A stretch of 64,000 bases of DNA, taken from positions 372,001-436,000 of the forward strand of contig NZ_DS990134.1 of the NCBI RefSeq assembly GCF_000187895.1, read 5' to 3'. This stretch comes from Phocaeicola plebeius DSM 17135 (lineage in GTDB: Bacteria; Bacteroidota; Bacteroidia; Bacteroidales; Bacteroidaceae). Below, in pieces: positions 33,251 through 42,202 of the stretch. A program made the translations under genes and the position numbers. Each line of letters begins with the position of its first letter. The stretch's first letter is position 1. Below the pieces are notes generated by a model. It worked only from the letters and a program-made list of their open reading frames with translations. It had not been told where the DNA came from and ran no database searches.

Positions 33251-34273
33251 TTACTTTTGTTGTTTGTCTTCTGCTATCAAGGCTTCCATCATGGTCTGTA
33301 ATGCATTTCCGTAAAGATTACTGCCTAAAATTTTCCGGTTCCGGTCTATCAGTATGTTGTATGGAAGACGCTGTATGTTTTGTTGTTTCAGAATCTGATT
33401 ATTCCATCCTTTGTAGTCGCATACTTCAATCCATTGTTCTGTATCTTTTTGCGTATTTTTTTCCCATTCTTCCTTGTTATAATCTAGTGAGAAGTTGACA
33501 ACCCGGAAATTGTTCTTAGAGAATTTTTCGCATAGAGCATATAGGGAGTCTTTTATAGCTATGCTTTCCTTATCCCAACTTGCCCAAAAGTTAATGAGCG
33601 AATATTGCTTTTGTGTCCCACTGCTGCTCCATGACAAATATTCGCTGTTTCTTTTCTTTACAGACAAGTAATTCAGATAAGTCGAAGTGCTTTTTTCTTT
33701 TTCGGGTAGTTTCTGTAGAACTTCATTCAATACTCTACAATCTTTCACTTTACCGGTCAAAGGCTCAGCCAGTCTGGCAATGAGGGACAGATTGGGATTG
33801 GCTGATTGTGAAAAATACCAGTACAGTATATAAGCCGAAGCAGGTGAGGATGGATGGCTCTTGATAAAGTTCTCAGCTTGTTGGCATATTTGTGCAGAAT
33901 CTTTCAGCGCGTGTATACTTTGCAGAAATTCTTGGTATTCATTATTCGGACCATCTCCTTTAATTTCCGGATGTGCGAAACTTCCTTTTACAGACACTTT
34001 CCAGCCTTTGTCTGCAAATATCGGAAAGACTTCACCTGAATCATTAACTAATCGGAAAGTATTCAATGTGTCGGGAGAGAAGGCATAAGTGAATTTACCT
34101 CCTCTTGGATAAATAGTATCCAGTTTGGAATCCGGGTCATCAAAGACTACCAGAATCATGTCGGAAGTAATGCCTTCCAGTTCCCCTTTGAGTTCAAATT
34201 CATCGCTTTGTCTGCACGAATCCAGACAAAACAACAGATATACAGATAAGAGGAGCAGGTATAATTTTTTCAT
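33251..34273 (-). CDS. DUF4369/thioredoxin-fold lipoprotein lacking the CXXC motif
   Basis: A 340-residue protein. The start was set at ATG 34273 (MKKLYLLLLSVYLLFC), giving a lipobox LDSC. The N-terminal DUF4369-type beta domain is FELKGELEGITSDMILVVFD. The C-terminal half is TlpA-like (SLINFWASWDKESIAIKDSL; IQRLPYNILIDRNRKILGSN). Where a disulfide oxidoreductase would have WCxxC this protein has WDKES, so no redox pair exists. It may bind rather than reduce. The longer frame to 34303 adds ten charged residues ahead of the signal peptide. Confidence 0.75.
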   Translation of the reverse strand: MKKLYLLLLSVYLLFCLDSCRQSDEFELKGELEGITSDMILVVFDDPDSKLDTIYPRGGKFTYAFSPDTLNTFRLVNDSGEVFPIFADKGWKVSVKGSFAHPEIKGDGPNNEYQEFLQSIHALKDSAQICQQAENFIKSHPSSPASAYILYWYFSQSANPNLSLIARLAEPLTGKVKDCRVLNEVLQKLPEKEKSTSTYLNYLSVKKRNSEYLSWSSSGTQKQYSLINFWASWDKESIAIKDSLYALCEKFSKNNFRVVNFSLDYNKEEWEKNTQKDTEQWIEVCDYKGWNNQILKQQNIQRLPYNILIDRNRKILGSNLYGNALQTMMEALIAEDKQQK

Positions 34274-34355
34274 AAACCGTATTTTGTTTTTGCGAAAATA
34301 CATATTTTCATTTTATAATCTTTCATCTTCTTCCGATTCTTTCCCGTAAAAGCAT

Positions 34356-34389
34356 AAAAAAACCGGAATCACTTCAAGTGATTCCGGTT
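34356..34389 (-). terminator. Terminator of the OmpA-like/TPR lipoprotein gene
   Basis: AACCGGAATCACTT (34361-34374) pairs perfectly with AAGTGATTCCGGTT (34376-34389). On the minus strand it is followed by seven T. Confidence 0.88.
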
Positions 34390-34411
34390 CCTTTTATGTA
34401 ATTAAGTCAGA

Positions 34412-36088
34412 TTACTTTATTTCGTTTGCATATTTTGCAAATTCACGGTCGTTCTGAGCTTTAGCAGCCAAAGCAGCATCCTGCTGTTTTACTTTGTCCA
34501 TGCTGCTCTTAACCAAGTCAGCGTTGTTAGTTCTAGCACCAACAATTGCCATCAGGTAGTTAGTGTAAGCGTCCGGATTCTTCACTGCAGACAGAGTAGA
34601 TTTAGCTTTGTTATAGTCCTTAGCCAAGATCTGAGCCAAAGCAGCTGAGTTAGTCTTAGTGTCACCGAATGCCTGTACAGCACGGTCATACTGACCTTGT
34701 TTGATGTACAAGTTACCCAGAGCTTCGTTAGCTGTGTTAGCACCTGTAGACTTGCTCAAGTAAGTTTCAGCGTTAGCTACGTTACCCTTAGTCAATTCAA
34801 TCAAACCAAGGTTAGTGTTAACTTCTGCAGCGTTAGAGCTCTTGCTAGCAGCCTGTTTGAAGTAGTTTTCAGCTGTAGCTAAGTCACCGTTAGCATAAGC
34901 CATCATACCCAAGTTGTTGTAAGCACGATAGTCGTTCGGATACAATTCAACAGTTTTCTTATAGATAGCTTCTTTACGAGCGTTGTCGTTAGTCAGAGTT
35001 GCAGCATACAGCAATTCATCGTTGCTCAATACTTTAGCGTCAGTATCGAATGCAGCGTTGATTTCTTCGTCGCTACGTCCGATTACATCGTAGTTAGCAG
35101 TCAAACGAGCACGACGCAACTGCGGCAGGATTTCGTCAGCCAAAGTTTTGTAAACTGAAGAAATGTTCTTGATTTCAGTTTCACGCTGTTCTGGATCGCT
35201 GTACATAGAAAGAACACGCAAGATCAGGTCTTTATCCTGAATGTTAGATTTAGAAACCAATTCCTGGAATCCGTCCCAGTCCTGAGCTGTGTATTTAGCA
35301 TCTACTTCAGTTTCAATCTTACCTTTCTTCAACTGCTGGTTCATGTATTTTTCAGTGTTGTTCTGACGATTTTCAGCCAAAGTAGTATTCAGTTCAACAC
35401 CACCATCAGGTGAAGCGTAAGCAGAAATTTCGATGTTGTTCAGTTTGTAGTTCTTAGTGTCACCAGCTACAGCTACCACTTGTTTGTGGAATGCTTTCAA
35501 GCTGTCAGACTTCAATTCGCTTGCGCGGAGGTTAGCCTGCTGGATCAAGAACATGATCTGAGCTTCTTTAGCCTGCTTGATGATACGCTGGAATGCATCC
35601 GGAGCGTAAGCAGCATTAGCAGAGTTTACAGTAGGAAGTTCTGAAGTAGCGATTACACCGTCAGCAATCTTTACAGAAGGAATAGTGTATTCTTTTTTAC
35701 CTTTCTTAATTTTGAAATCCAGGTAAAGTTCAGATTTAGCCATTTCAGGAACATAGTCGAAAGAAGCTTTCATTGTATAAGTACCACCAGTCTTGTAAGA
35801 GATAGTCTGGTCGTTACCTTGTACTTTTTCGCCCTGGAATGTAGCTGGCTGACCTTTAGCTTCGCCACCTTCCCATCTCAAAACCGGAGTAACTTCAACT
35901 GTTGCGTTTTTCTTGAAGTATTTTTCCGGGAATTTTCCTGTAATAGTTACAGGTACCTTGCCACCAACAGCTTCCAACACTTCAGGGTTGGTAGTGAAGT
36001 AGTCAGGAGATAATTCGCCCATCTTGCTACATGAAGAGAAAGCAAGGACTAACAATGCCACTAACGGCAAATACAACTTCTTAATCAT
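34412..36088 (-). CDS. Abundant-type lipoprotein with OmpA-like segment and TPR repeats
   Basis: A 558-residue lipoprotein (LVALLVLAFSSC lipobox is near residue 20). The N-terminal beta domains lead to an OmpA-like stretch, IEISAYASPDGGVELNTTLA plus ENRQNNTEKYM. A TPR region follows (YPNDYRAYNNLGMMAYANGD; EVNTNLGLIELTKGNVANAE). Codon use is strongly biased (GCT, GTT, AAC), as in highly expressed genes, and it has a consensus promoter and strong terminator of its own. A cell-envelope scaffold or peptidoglycan-binding role is inference; I know of no established function. Confidence 0.75.
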   Translation of the reverse strand: MIKKLYLPLVALLVLAFSSCSKMGELSPDYFTTNPEVLEAVGGKVPVTITGKFPEKYFKKNATVEVTPVLRWEGGEAKGQPATFQGEKVQGNDQTISYKTGGTYTMKASFDYVPEMAKSELYLDFKIKKGKKEYTIPSVKIADGVIATSELPTVNSANAAYAPDAFQRIIKQAKEAQIMFLIQQANLRASELKSDSLKAFHKQVVAVAGDTKNYKLNNIEISAYASPDGGVELNTTLAENRQNNTEKYMNQQLKKGKIETEVDAKYTAQDWDGFQELVSKSNIQDKDLILRVLSMYSDPEQRETEIKNISSVYKTLADEILPQLRRARLTANYDVIGRSDEEINAAFDTDAKVLSNDELLYAATLTNDNARKEAIYKKTVELYPNDYRAYNNLGMMAYANGDLATAENYFKQAASKSSNAAEVNTNLGLIELTKGNVANAETYLSKSTGANTANEALGNLYIKQGQYDRAVQAFGDTKTNSAALAQILAKDYNKAKSTLSAVKNPDAYTNYLMAIVGARTNNADLVKSSMDKVKQQDAALAAKAQNDREFAKYANEIK

Positions 36089-36144
36089 GATGTTAAATAT
36101 TTAGTTTGTATAAATGAATAATCTTATTGTTTGATTATTTGGGG

Positions 36145-36152
36145 CAAAGATA
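36145..36152 (-). promoter_or_regulatory. -7 promoter box TATCTTTG for the OmpA-like/TPR gene
   Basis: The minus-strand TATCTTTG lies about 57 bases before the start codon and fits the Bacteroidetes consensus exactly. Confidence 0.7.
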
Positions 36153-36234
36153 AGAAAAACTCTATTACGTGTTAATCATTATCTGTTTTTTTTTGTGCGT
36201 TCGTTCGAAAAAACCTTAAAAAATCGTTCTTGCC

Positions 36235-37146
36235 TTACAATCTGTTCATATTTCTGGGGTGGTGTTCCAAGATTTCTTGGCGCAAGCGACTGCGGTCAAG
36301 GTGGGTATAAATCTCAGTCGTGCCTATACTTTCATGGCCCAGCATACATTGTATGGCTCGCAGGTTGGCGCCGCCTTCCAGCAGATGAGTAGCAAAAGAA
36401 TGACGGAAAGTGTGGGGGCTGATTGTTTTCTTCAACCCAATCTGTTCGGCTAGCTCTTTAATGATGTGAAAGACCATGATGCGTGAAATGTTTTTCCCGA
36501 AACGACTGATAAATACAAAATCTTCGTATCCAGGTTTTATCAGTCCTTCATTGCGGTCTGGAAAGTACAGTTCCAGTTCATGAATGGCGCGTGGGGAGAT
36601 GGGTACCAGCCGTTGTTTGCTTCCCTTCCCTTCTACTTTGATGAACTTTTCTTTTAGATAGAGATCGGATAGTTTCAGATTGCATAGTTCGGATACACGG
36701 AGTCCGCAACTGTATAGGGTTTCCAAAATAGCCCGGTTGCGCTGTCCTTCACGGGTGCTTCGGTCGATGCTTCCTATAAGCCTGTCTATCTCTTCTACCG
36801 TCAGTACGTCAGGCAGGTGTTTGCCGATTTGGGGTGATTCTAGCAATTCTGAGGGGTCTTGTTGTATGTAGTCTTCCAGTAAAAGAAAACGAAAAAAAGA
36901 GCGTATTCCAGACAAAATTCGAGCTTGGGAACGTGGGTGAATGCCGATGTCTCTTAATCCGGCTGAAAAAGTTTCCAAATTCTCCAGGGTGACCTCAGTA
37001 AAATGAATGCTTTCCAGTTCCAGAAATGCGAATAGTTTGTCCAAGTCTGTAAGATAAGCCTCCACCGTGTTTGCTGAAAGTGATTTTTCGAGTTTCAGGT
37101 ATTGCCTATACTTTATTATTATGCTTTTTTTATCGGCCTTTTTCAT
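36235..37146 (-). CDS. xerD: XerD-type tyrosine recombinase
   Basis: A 303-residue recombinase. The N-terminal SAM-like domain contains YRQYLKLEKSLSANTVEAYL. The catalytic set is Arg in LYSCGLRVSEL, Lys in KVEGKGSKQRLVPI, HTFRHSFATHLL (His and Arg), LGHESIGTTEIYTH (His and Tyr). Its length and place beside aroQ and pyk mark it as the chromosomal XerD for dimer resolution, not an integrase of the conjugative element. Divergent from aroQ. Confidence 0.92.
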   Translation of the reverse strand: MKKADKKSIIIKYRQYLKLEKSLSANTVEAYLTDLDKLFAFLELESIHFTEVTLENLETFSAGLRDIGIHPRSQARILSGIRSFFRFLLLEDYIQQDPSELLESPQIGKHLPDVLTVEEIDRLIGSIDRSTREGQRNRAILETLYSCGLRVSELCNLKLSDLYLKEKFIKVEGKGSKQRLVPISPRAIHELELYFPDRNEGLIKPGYEDFVFISRFGKNISRIMVFHIIKELAEQIGLKKTISPHTFRHSFATHLLEGGANLRAIQCMLGHESIGTTEIYTHLDRSRLRQEILEHHPRNMNRL

Positions 37147-37156
37147 TTATTTTTCG

Positions 37157-37164
37157 TATCTTTG
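37157..37164 (+). promoter_or_regulatory. -7 promoter box TATCTTTG for aroQ
   Basis: TATCTTTG lies 47 bases before the aroQ ATG at 37212. It shows that the open frame starting at 37071 is not the real start. Confidence 0.7.
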
Positions 37165-37211
37165 TGCCAAATTCTTCTACAAAGGTATTAAATTTCAGCA
37201 GAAGTATACAG

Positions 37212-37643
37212 ATGAGAATACAAATAATCAATGGCCCTAACATTAACCTGTTGGGCAAACGGGAGCCTTCCATTTATGGAGCCGAATCTTTTGAAAGTTA
37301 TCTGGAGAAATTAAAAGAATGGTATCCGTCGGTAGAGTTTGCATATTACCAGTCGAATGTGGAAGGGGAACTGATTAATAAAATTCATGAGACAGGCTTT
37401 TCGTATGATGGCATTGTGCTGAATGCCGGGGCCTATACTCACACTTCCATTGCTTTACAGGATGCTATCCGTGCAGTTACGTCTCCAGTCGTGGAGGTAC
37501 ATATTTCCAATGTTCACCGGCGGGAGGAGTTTCGTCACAAATCAATGATTTCCTGTGCTTGTGTAGGAGTAATCTGCGGATTCGGACTGAATTCCTATCG
37601 TCTGGCCGTAGAATCCATTTTATTAGACAACAACAAATTATAG
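37212..37643 (+). CDS. aroQ: Type II 3-dehydroquinate dehydratase
   Basis: A 143-residue enzyme of the shikimate pathway. The signature IINGPNINLLGKREPSIYG carries the catalytic Arg/Tyr. NAGAYTHTSIALQDAI and VHISNVHRREEFRHKS hold the substrate-binding Asn and catalytic His. The ATG at 37212 was chosen because upstream codons lie before the promoter box and overlap xerD. It is followed ten bases later by pyruvate kinase. Confidence 0.95.
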   Translation: MRIQIINGPNINLLGKREPSIYGAESFESYLEKLKEWYPSVEFAYYQSNVEGELINKIHETGFSYDGIVLNAGAYTHTSIALQDAIRAVTSPVVEVHISNVHRREEFRHKSMISCACVGVICGFGLNSYRLAVESILLDNNKL

Positions 37644-37653
37644 TATATTTATT

Positions 37654-39114
37654 ATGATGCTTAAACAAACAAAAATCGTTGCGTCCATTTCGGACTTGCG
37701 CTGCGAAGTAGATTTTATCAGAGACCTTTTTAATGCAGGTATGAACGTGGTACGTATGAATACCGCACATGCCAGCCGTGAAGGTTTTGAAAAGTTGATT
37801 AATAATGTGCGTACCGTTTCTAACCGTATCGGTATTCTGATGGATACCAAAGGTCCGGAAGTACGTACTACGGCCAGTGCAGAAGGCCCGATTGATTTCA
37901 AGACAGGTGAAAAGGTTCGTATTGTGGGAAATCCGGAACAGGAAACTACTCATGAATGTATTGCTGTAACTTACCCGGGATTTGTACACGACCTGTCAGT
38001 TGGAGCAGATGTGTTGATGGACGACGGTGAACTGGCACTGAAGGTAATCGATAAGAATGAAGATACTTTGTTCTGTGAAGTACGCAATGATGCTACTTTG
38101 GGAAGCCGCAAGAGTGTGAATGTGCCGGGTGTACGCATCAACTTGCCTTCTTTGACTGAAAAGGACCGCAACAATATTTTGTATGCGATTGAGAAAGACA
38201 TCGATTTCATTGCGCATTCATTTGTTCGCAATCGTCAGGATGTACTTGATATTCGTGAAATCCTGGATGCACATCACAGCGACATCAAGATTATTGCTAA
38301 GATTGAAAACCAGGAAGGTGTGGATAACATCGATGAAATCCTGGAAGTAGCTGATGGTGTAATGGTAGCTCGTGGTGACCTGGGTATTGAAGTGCCGCAG
38401 GAACGCATTCCGGGTATTCAGCGTATCTTGATTAAGAAATGTATCTTGGCTAAGAAACCGGTAATCGTGGCTACGCAGATGTTGCACACCATGATCAACA
38501 ATCCGCGTCCGACTCGTGCTGAGGTTACTGATATCGCCAATGCTATCTACTATCGTACCGATGCGTTGATGCTGAGTGGAGAAACAGCGTATGGTAAATA
38601 TCCGGTAGAAGCTGTGAAGACTATGGCGAAGATTGCTGCTCAGGCTGAAAAAGATAAGATGGAAGAAAACGATATTCCAATTCCTTTGACTCCGGAAAAT
38701 ACGGATGTAACCAGCTTCCTCGCAAAACAGGCCGTACGCGCTACTAACCTGATGCCTATCCGTGCCATCATTACCGATAGCTTCAGTGGCTTGACTGCCC
38801 GCAATCTGGCTGCTTTCCGTGGAAAATATCCGGTATTGGCTATCTGCTACAAGGAAAAGACCATGCGTCATCTGGCATTGTCATACGGTGTGGAAGCTAT
38901 CTATATGCCGGAAAAAGCCAACGGACAGGAATATTATTTCGCTGCATTGCGTAAGCTGATGGACGACGGTGTACTGTCAGAAAACGAAATGGTGGCTTAT
39001 CTGAGCGGTGGTAAACAAGGTACTCATACTTCATTCCTCGAAATCAACCAGGTAGGTGATGTCTTGAAGAGCGGAGATGACTACGTTTTACCCAACCGTA
39101 ACCGTTACTTGTAA
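37654..39114 (+). CDS. pyk: Pyruvate kinase
   Basis: A 486-residue glycolytic enzyme making ATP and pyruvate from phosphoenolpyruvate and ADP. Visible are the N-terminal KIVASISDLRCEVDFI, IGILMDTKGPEVRTT and IIAKIENQEGVDNIDEI. VARGDLGIEVPQERIP and VIVATQMLHTMINNPRPTRA include the active-site Lys and Thr region, and LSGETAYGKYPVEAVKTM is present. The C-terminal allosteric-type domain is complete. Met2 (37657) is an equally good start. Codon use suggests high expression. Confidence 0.97.
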   Translation: MMLKQTKIVASISDLRCEVDFIRDLFNAGMNVVRMNTAHASREGFEKLINNVRTVSNRIGILMDTKGPEVRTTASAEGPIDFKTGEKVRIVGNPEQETTHECIAVTYPGFVHDLSVGADVLMDDGELALKVIDKNEDTLFCEVRNDATLGSRKSVNVPGVRINLPSLTEKDRNNILYAIEKDIDFIAHSFVRNRQDVLDIREILDAHHSDIKIIAKIENQEGVDNIDEILEVADGVMVARGDLGIEVPQERIPGIQRILIKKCILAKKPVIVATQMLHTMINNPRPTRAEVTDIANAIYYRTDALMLSGETAYGKYPVEAVKTMAKIAAQAEKDKMEENDIPIPLTPENTDVTSFLAKQAVRATNLMPIRAIITDSFSGLTARNLAAFRGKYPVLAICYKEKTMRHLALSYGVEAIYMPEKANGQEYYFAALRKLMDDGVLSENEMVAYLSGGKQGTHTSFLEINQVGDVLKSGDDYVLPNRNRYL

Positions 39115-39116
39115 TC

Positions 39117-39755
39117 ATGAAAGAGACTGACGCGCTCGATGAATACATTCTTCAGCATATTGATGAAGAGAACGACTACCTGAAAGCGCTGTACCGGGCG
39201 ACGCACGTAAAACTGCTGCGTCCCCGTATGGCTTCGGGACACTTGCAAGGTCGTATGCTGAAGATGTTCGTGCAGATGATACGTCCGAAGCAGGTACTTG
39301 AGATTGGTACCTACAGCGGATACTCCGCACTTTGTCTGGCAGAGGGACTGGAGGAAGGGGCTATGCTTCATACCTTTGAAATCAACGACGAGCAGGAAGA
39401 TTTCACTCGTCCGTGGCTGGAAAATTCACCCTATGCCGATAAAATCAAGTTTTATATCGGTGATGCCCTTGAAATTGTGCCCGACATGGACATTGTGTTC
39501 GACTTGGCATTTGTAGACGGAAACAAGCGCTTCTATGTGGAATATTATGAAATGATTCTGCAAAAGATGCATTCCGGCGGTTATATCATAGCCGACAATA
39601 CCTTGTGGGACGGACATGTGCTTGAAGAGCCGCATCACACGGACACGCAGACCATCGGAATCAAGAAGTTCAATGACTTGGTGGCTGCCGATACACGGGT
39701 GGAAAAAGTAATCCTGCCCTTGCGTGACGGTCTGACTATTATACGTAAAAAATAA
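39117..39755 (+). CDS. SAM-dependent O-methyltransferase (family 3 type)
   Basis: A 212-residue protein with the SAM-binding block QVLEIGTYSGYSALCLAEGL, the second acidic motif MLHTFEINDEQEDF, and FDLAFVDGNKRFYVEYYEM with the metal/substrate Asp. YIIADNTLWDGHVLE follows. This is the catechol/caffeoyl-CoA-type O-methyltransferase fold. The bacterial substrate is unknown. It starts two bases after the pyk stop and lies directly before rbfA, an arrangement I recall from other Bacteroides genomes. Confidence 0.88.
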   Translation: MKETDALDEYILQHIDEENDYLKALYRATHVKLLRPRMASGHLQGRMLKMFVQMIRPKQVLEIGTYSGYSALCLAEGLEEGAMLHTFEINDEQEDFTRPWLENSPYADKIKFYIGDALEIVPDMDIVFDLAFVDGNKRFYVEYYEMILQKMHSGGYIIADNTLWDGHVLEEPHHTDTQTIGIKKFNDLVAADTRVEKVILPLRDGLTIIRKK

Positions 39756-39764
39756 AAAGGTAAT

Positions 39765-40100
39765 ATGGAAACAACCAGACAAAACAAGATTGCCCGCCTC
39801 ATTCAGAAGGAACTGAGCGAAATCTTTCTTTTGCAGACCAAGTCAATGCCTGGTGTGCTGGTTTCGGTCAGCATTGTCCGCATCAGTCCCGATATGAGTT
39901 ATGCGCGTGTATATCTGAGCGTCTTCCCTTCAGAGAGAAGTGAAGAAATCGTGAAGAACATCAATACCAATATGAAGTCAATTCGTTTTGAGCTGGGAAA
40001 CCGCGTACGCCATCAGTTGCGCATCATTCCCGAGTTGAAGTTCTTCGTGGACGATTCTCTGGATTATGCAGAGAAAATTGACGAACTGTTGAAGAAATAA
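39765..40100 (+). CDS. rbfA: Ribosome-binding factor A
   Basis: A 111-residue KH-fold protein with RQNKIARLIQKELSEIFLLQ at the N-terminus, VSVSIVRISPDMSYARVYLS in the middle and LRIIPELKFFVDDSLDYAEK at the C-terminus, all typical of RbfA, which matures the 30S subunit 16S rRNA 5' end. Length is normal. It is ten bases after the methyltransferase gene and followed by a stem-loop. Confidence 0.94.
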   Translation: METTRQNKIARLIQKELSEIFLLQTKSMPGVLVSVSIVRISPDMSYARVYLSVFPSERSEEIVKNINTNMKSIRFELGNRVRHQLRIIPELKFFVDDSLDYAEKIDELLKK

Positions 40101-40125
40101 TGTATTCAATATTTTAGTAAATACT

Positions 40126-40169
40126 CACAGAAGAACAAGGGGCGTTGCTTCCGGCTTCTGTGGGTTTTT
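40126..40169 (+). terminator. Probable terminator after rbfA
   Basis: CACAGAAG (40126-40133) pairs with CTTCTGTG (40155-40162), followed by GGTTTTTATTTT. The 21-base loop is long but contains a CAAGG...GCTTCCG core that may shorten it. Confidence 0.6.
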
Positions 40170-40200
40170 ATTTTGTGTTATATATAAATAAGGTATAACG

Positions 40201-41430
40201 GTGAACTTTCCTTTTTACATAGCCCGACGATATTTGTTCTCCAAGAAATCTCATAATGCCATTAATGTGATTTCTGGGATTTCCGTATGTGGAGTAGCGT
40301 TGGCTACATTGGCCTTAGTCTGCACCTTGTCTGTATTCAACGGTTTTCAGGACCTGGTATCCAACTTGTTCACGGCTTTCGATCCAGAACTGAAAATTGT
40401 ACCCACCACCGGGAAAGTGTTCGACGGACAGGATAAAGATATCGCTGCTATTCGGAAGATGCCCGAGGTGGCATTGGTGTCCGAATCGTTGGAAGACAAT
40501 GCCTTGGTGCAGTATCAGGGGCGTCAGGCCATGGCTGTGATAAAAGGAGTAGAAGATAACTTTGAAGAACTGACACCGATTGATACCATACTTTTCGGAA
40601 GAGGAGAACTGCTGCTTCATGATGAGGTGGTGGACTATGCCATTCCCGGTGTGCAGTTGCTGGCTACCTTGGGTACCGGCATTCGTTTCCTTGATCCGTT
40701 GGAAGTGTATGCTCCCAAGCGAGGGGCTAAAGTGAACATGGCCAATCCGGCAGCTTCCTTTACAGGAGGAAACCTGTTCTCGTCCGGACTGGTGTTTGCC
40801 GTGAATCAGGAGAAATACGATGGCTCCTATATCCTTACTTCTTTGAAGTTTGCCCGACAGTTGTTTCAATACACTACCGAAGTCAGTGCCATTAACCTGA
40901 AAATGAAGGAAGGCACCGATATAGATGCCTTTAAGCGCAAACTGGAAAAACATTTGGGTGAACGCTTCCGTGTGCTCGACCGTTATGAACAGCAGGCCGA
41001 CACGTTCCGTATCATGAAAATAGAGAAATTTATATCCTATTTGTTTCTGACCTTCATCCTGATGATAGCCTGCTTCAATGTCATCGGTTCTCTGTCCATG
41101 CTCATTATTGATAAGCGTGACGATGTAGTTACGCTTCGTAACCTGGGGGCAAACGACCGGCAGATTGTGCGTATCTTCCTTTTTGAAGGGCGTCTGATTT
41201 CATTTATCGGAGCCGTGTCGGGTATTGTGTTAGGTGTGCTGCTTTGCTGGTTGCAACAGACTTTCGGGTTGATTTCCTTAGGAGCTGCCGGCAGCTTTAT
41301 TGTCGACGCCTATCCCGTCAGTGTGCACTGGGAGGACGTAGTGCTTATTTTCTTTACCGTGCTGGCTGTAGGCTTTCTTTCTGTCTGGTATCCGGTGCGT
41401 TACTTGAGTCGTCGGTTGCTGTCGAAGTAG
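40201..41430 (+). CDS. FtsX-like ABC permease, LolC/LolE type
   Basis: A 409-residue inner-membrane protein with a GTG start. The N-terminal helix has SGISVCGVALATLALVCTLS, followed by a large periplasmic domain (about residues 45-270). Three further helices follow: FLTFILMIACFNVIGSLSML, FIGAVSGIVLGVLLCW and VVLIFFTVLAVGFLSVW. This is the layout of lipoprotein-releasing permeases LolC/E. No ATPase gene adjoins. Its last 77 bases overlap the 3' end of the opposite HU-like gene. Confidence 0.88.
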   Translation: MNFPFYIARRYLFSKKSHNAINVISGISVCGVALATLALVCTLSVFNGFQDLVSNLFTAFDPELKIVPTTGKVFDGQDKDIAAIRKMPEVALVSESLEDNALVQYQGRQAMAVIKGVEDNFEELTPIDTILFGRGELLLHDEVVDYAIPGVQLLATLGTGIRFLDPLEVYAPKRGAKVNMANPAASFTGGNLFSSGLVFAVNQEKYDGSYILTSLKFARQLFQYTTEVSAINLKMKEGTDIDAFKRKLEKHLGERFRVLDRYEQQADTFRIMKIEKFISYLFLTFILMIACFNVIGSLSMLIIDKRDDVVTLRNLGANDRQIVRIFLFEGRLISFIGAVSGIVLGVLLCWLQQTFGLISLGAAGSFIVDAYPVSVHWEDVVLIFFTVLAVGFLSVWYPVRYLSRRLLSK

Positions 41431-42043
41431 TTTCTTCCGGAAGTATATAGATTTTATGAGGTGCTTTCCCTTTGCTTCCTAAAATTTTGCTTTTTACCCA
41501 TCCGTTCAAATCCTTCCAGGCTTTTGATTTTTGCAATCCGGTCAGTTGACCGTATTCCGTTCGTGTGATAAACGGATGCTGTTGCAAATGCTCCATGAGC
41601 AGTTGTAGTCGTTCCTCTTTCGAGTAGCGGGCTGAACTTTGCTGAAATTTCCATTCCGTTCTGACTCGCGAAAGTTCCTGGCCTTTGCATCTCCGATTGA
41701 AGCTTTTGCTTGTGCGAAACCGTACTTTATCGAATCGGATGTTTTGTGCGTGAATTCCATTTTCATCTGTCACCTCCTTTTCAGCTTTCAGATTAGCTAC
41801 CGCATAGGCCATGTGTCCTATTTCTACACATTCTCCTCTGGAAATATAGAAAGATGTCCATTTCTCCACTTCTTCCATTACTCCAATCACGGTTCCTTCC
41901 TTGAATCCGGAAGAACGGGCTATCTGACGGATGATGTCGCTGAAGGGAACAGCTCCTCTGGTTACGAGCTTAGGGTAAAGTTTTGGGTTCTTTTCACCGT
42001 TCTTTGTACCCGGTACGGGGAGAAAATCATACTGTGCTTCCAT
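41354..42043 (-). CDS. HU-like DNA-binding protein with C-terminal winged-helix segment
   Basis: A 229-residue protein. Residues 1-125 match the HU-HIG histone-like family of Bacteroidetes (FSDIIRQIARSSGFKEGTVI; GECVEIGHMAYAVANLKAEK). The second half has a small helical domain, RLQLLMEHLQQHPFITRTEY plus GLQKSKAWKDLNGWVKSKI, which resembles a winged helix. A Ser/Thr-rich tail ends the protein. Such proteins are probably nucleoid-associated regulators. The 3' end overlaps ftsX-like coding sequence on the other strand by 77 bases. Confidence 0.75.
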   Translation of the reverse strand: MEAQYDFLPVPGTKNGEKNPKLYPKLVTRGAVPFSDIIRQIARSSGFKEGTVIGVMEEVEKWTSFYISRGECVEIGHMAYAVANLKAEKEVTDENGIHAQNIRFDKVRFRTSKSFNRRCKGQELSRVRTEWKFQQSSARYSKEERLQLLMEHLQQHPFITRTEYGQLTGLQKSKAWKDLNGWVKSKILGSKGKAPHKIYILPEETTSTATDDSSNAPDTRQKESLQPAR

Positions 42044-42093
42044 GTCTTTTAATTTTTTACAAGTTACTATTTATGTTTTCAATATCCGGACCG

Positions 42094-42161
42094 TATGTTT
42101 CCTTGAGCAAAGCCCAACGTCTTCGGTTCGGAAAACGTTGGGTTTTCGTCAGGAAAACATA
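42094..42161 (-). repeat. Nested hairpin upstream of the HU-like gene
   Basis: CCCAACGT (42113-42120) pairs with ACGTTGGG (42135-42142). An outer TATGTTTCC (42094-42102) pairs with GGAAAACATA (42152-42161) with one bulge. It lies in the leader of the HU-like gene and could act on its mRNA. Confidence 0.5.
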
Positions 42162-42202
42162 GTAGTCTCCTGTGCGAAGATAAAAACTCTCTTAGGGGCT
42201 TT

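Noticed and set aside
36145-36234. A small gene or RNA between the TPR lipoprotein and xerD
   Set aside because: The stretch holds only the -7 box of the TPR gene and AT-rich sequence with no structure.
36235-37146. Tyrosine recombinase as a phage or element integrase
   Set aside because: Its length, motif set and location beside aroQ and pyk fit the housekeeping XerD; it is 18 kb from the element end.
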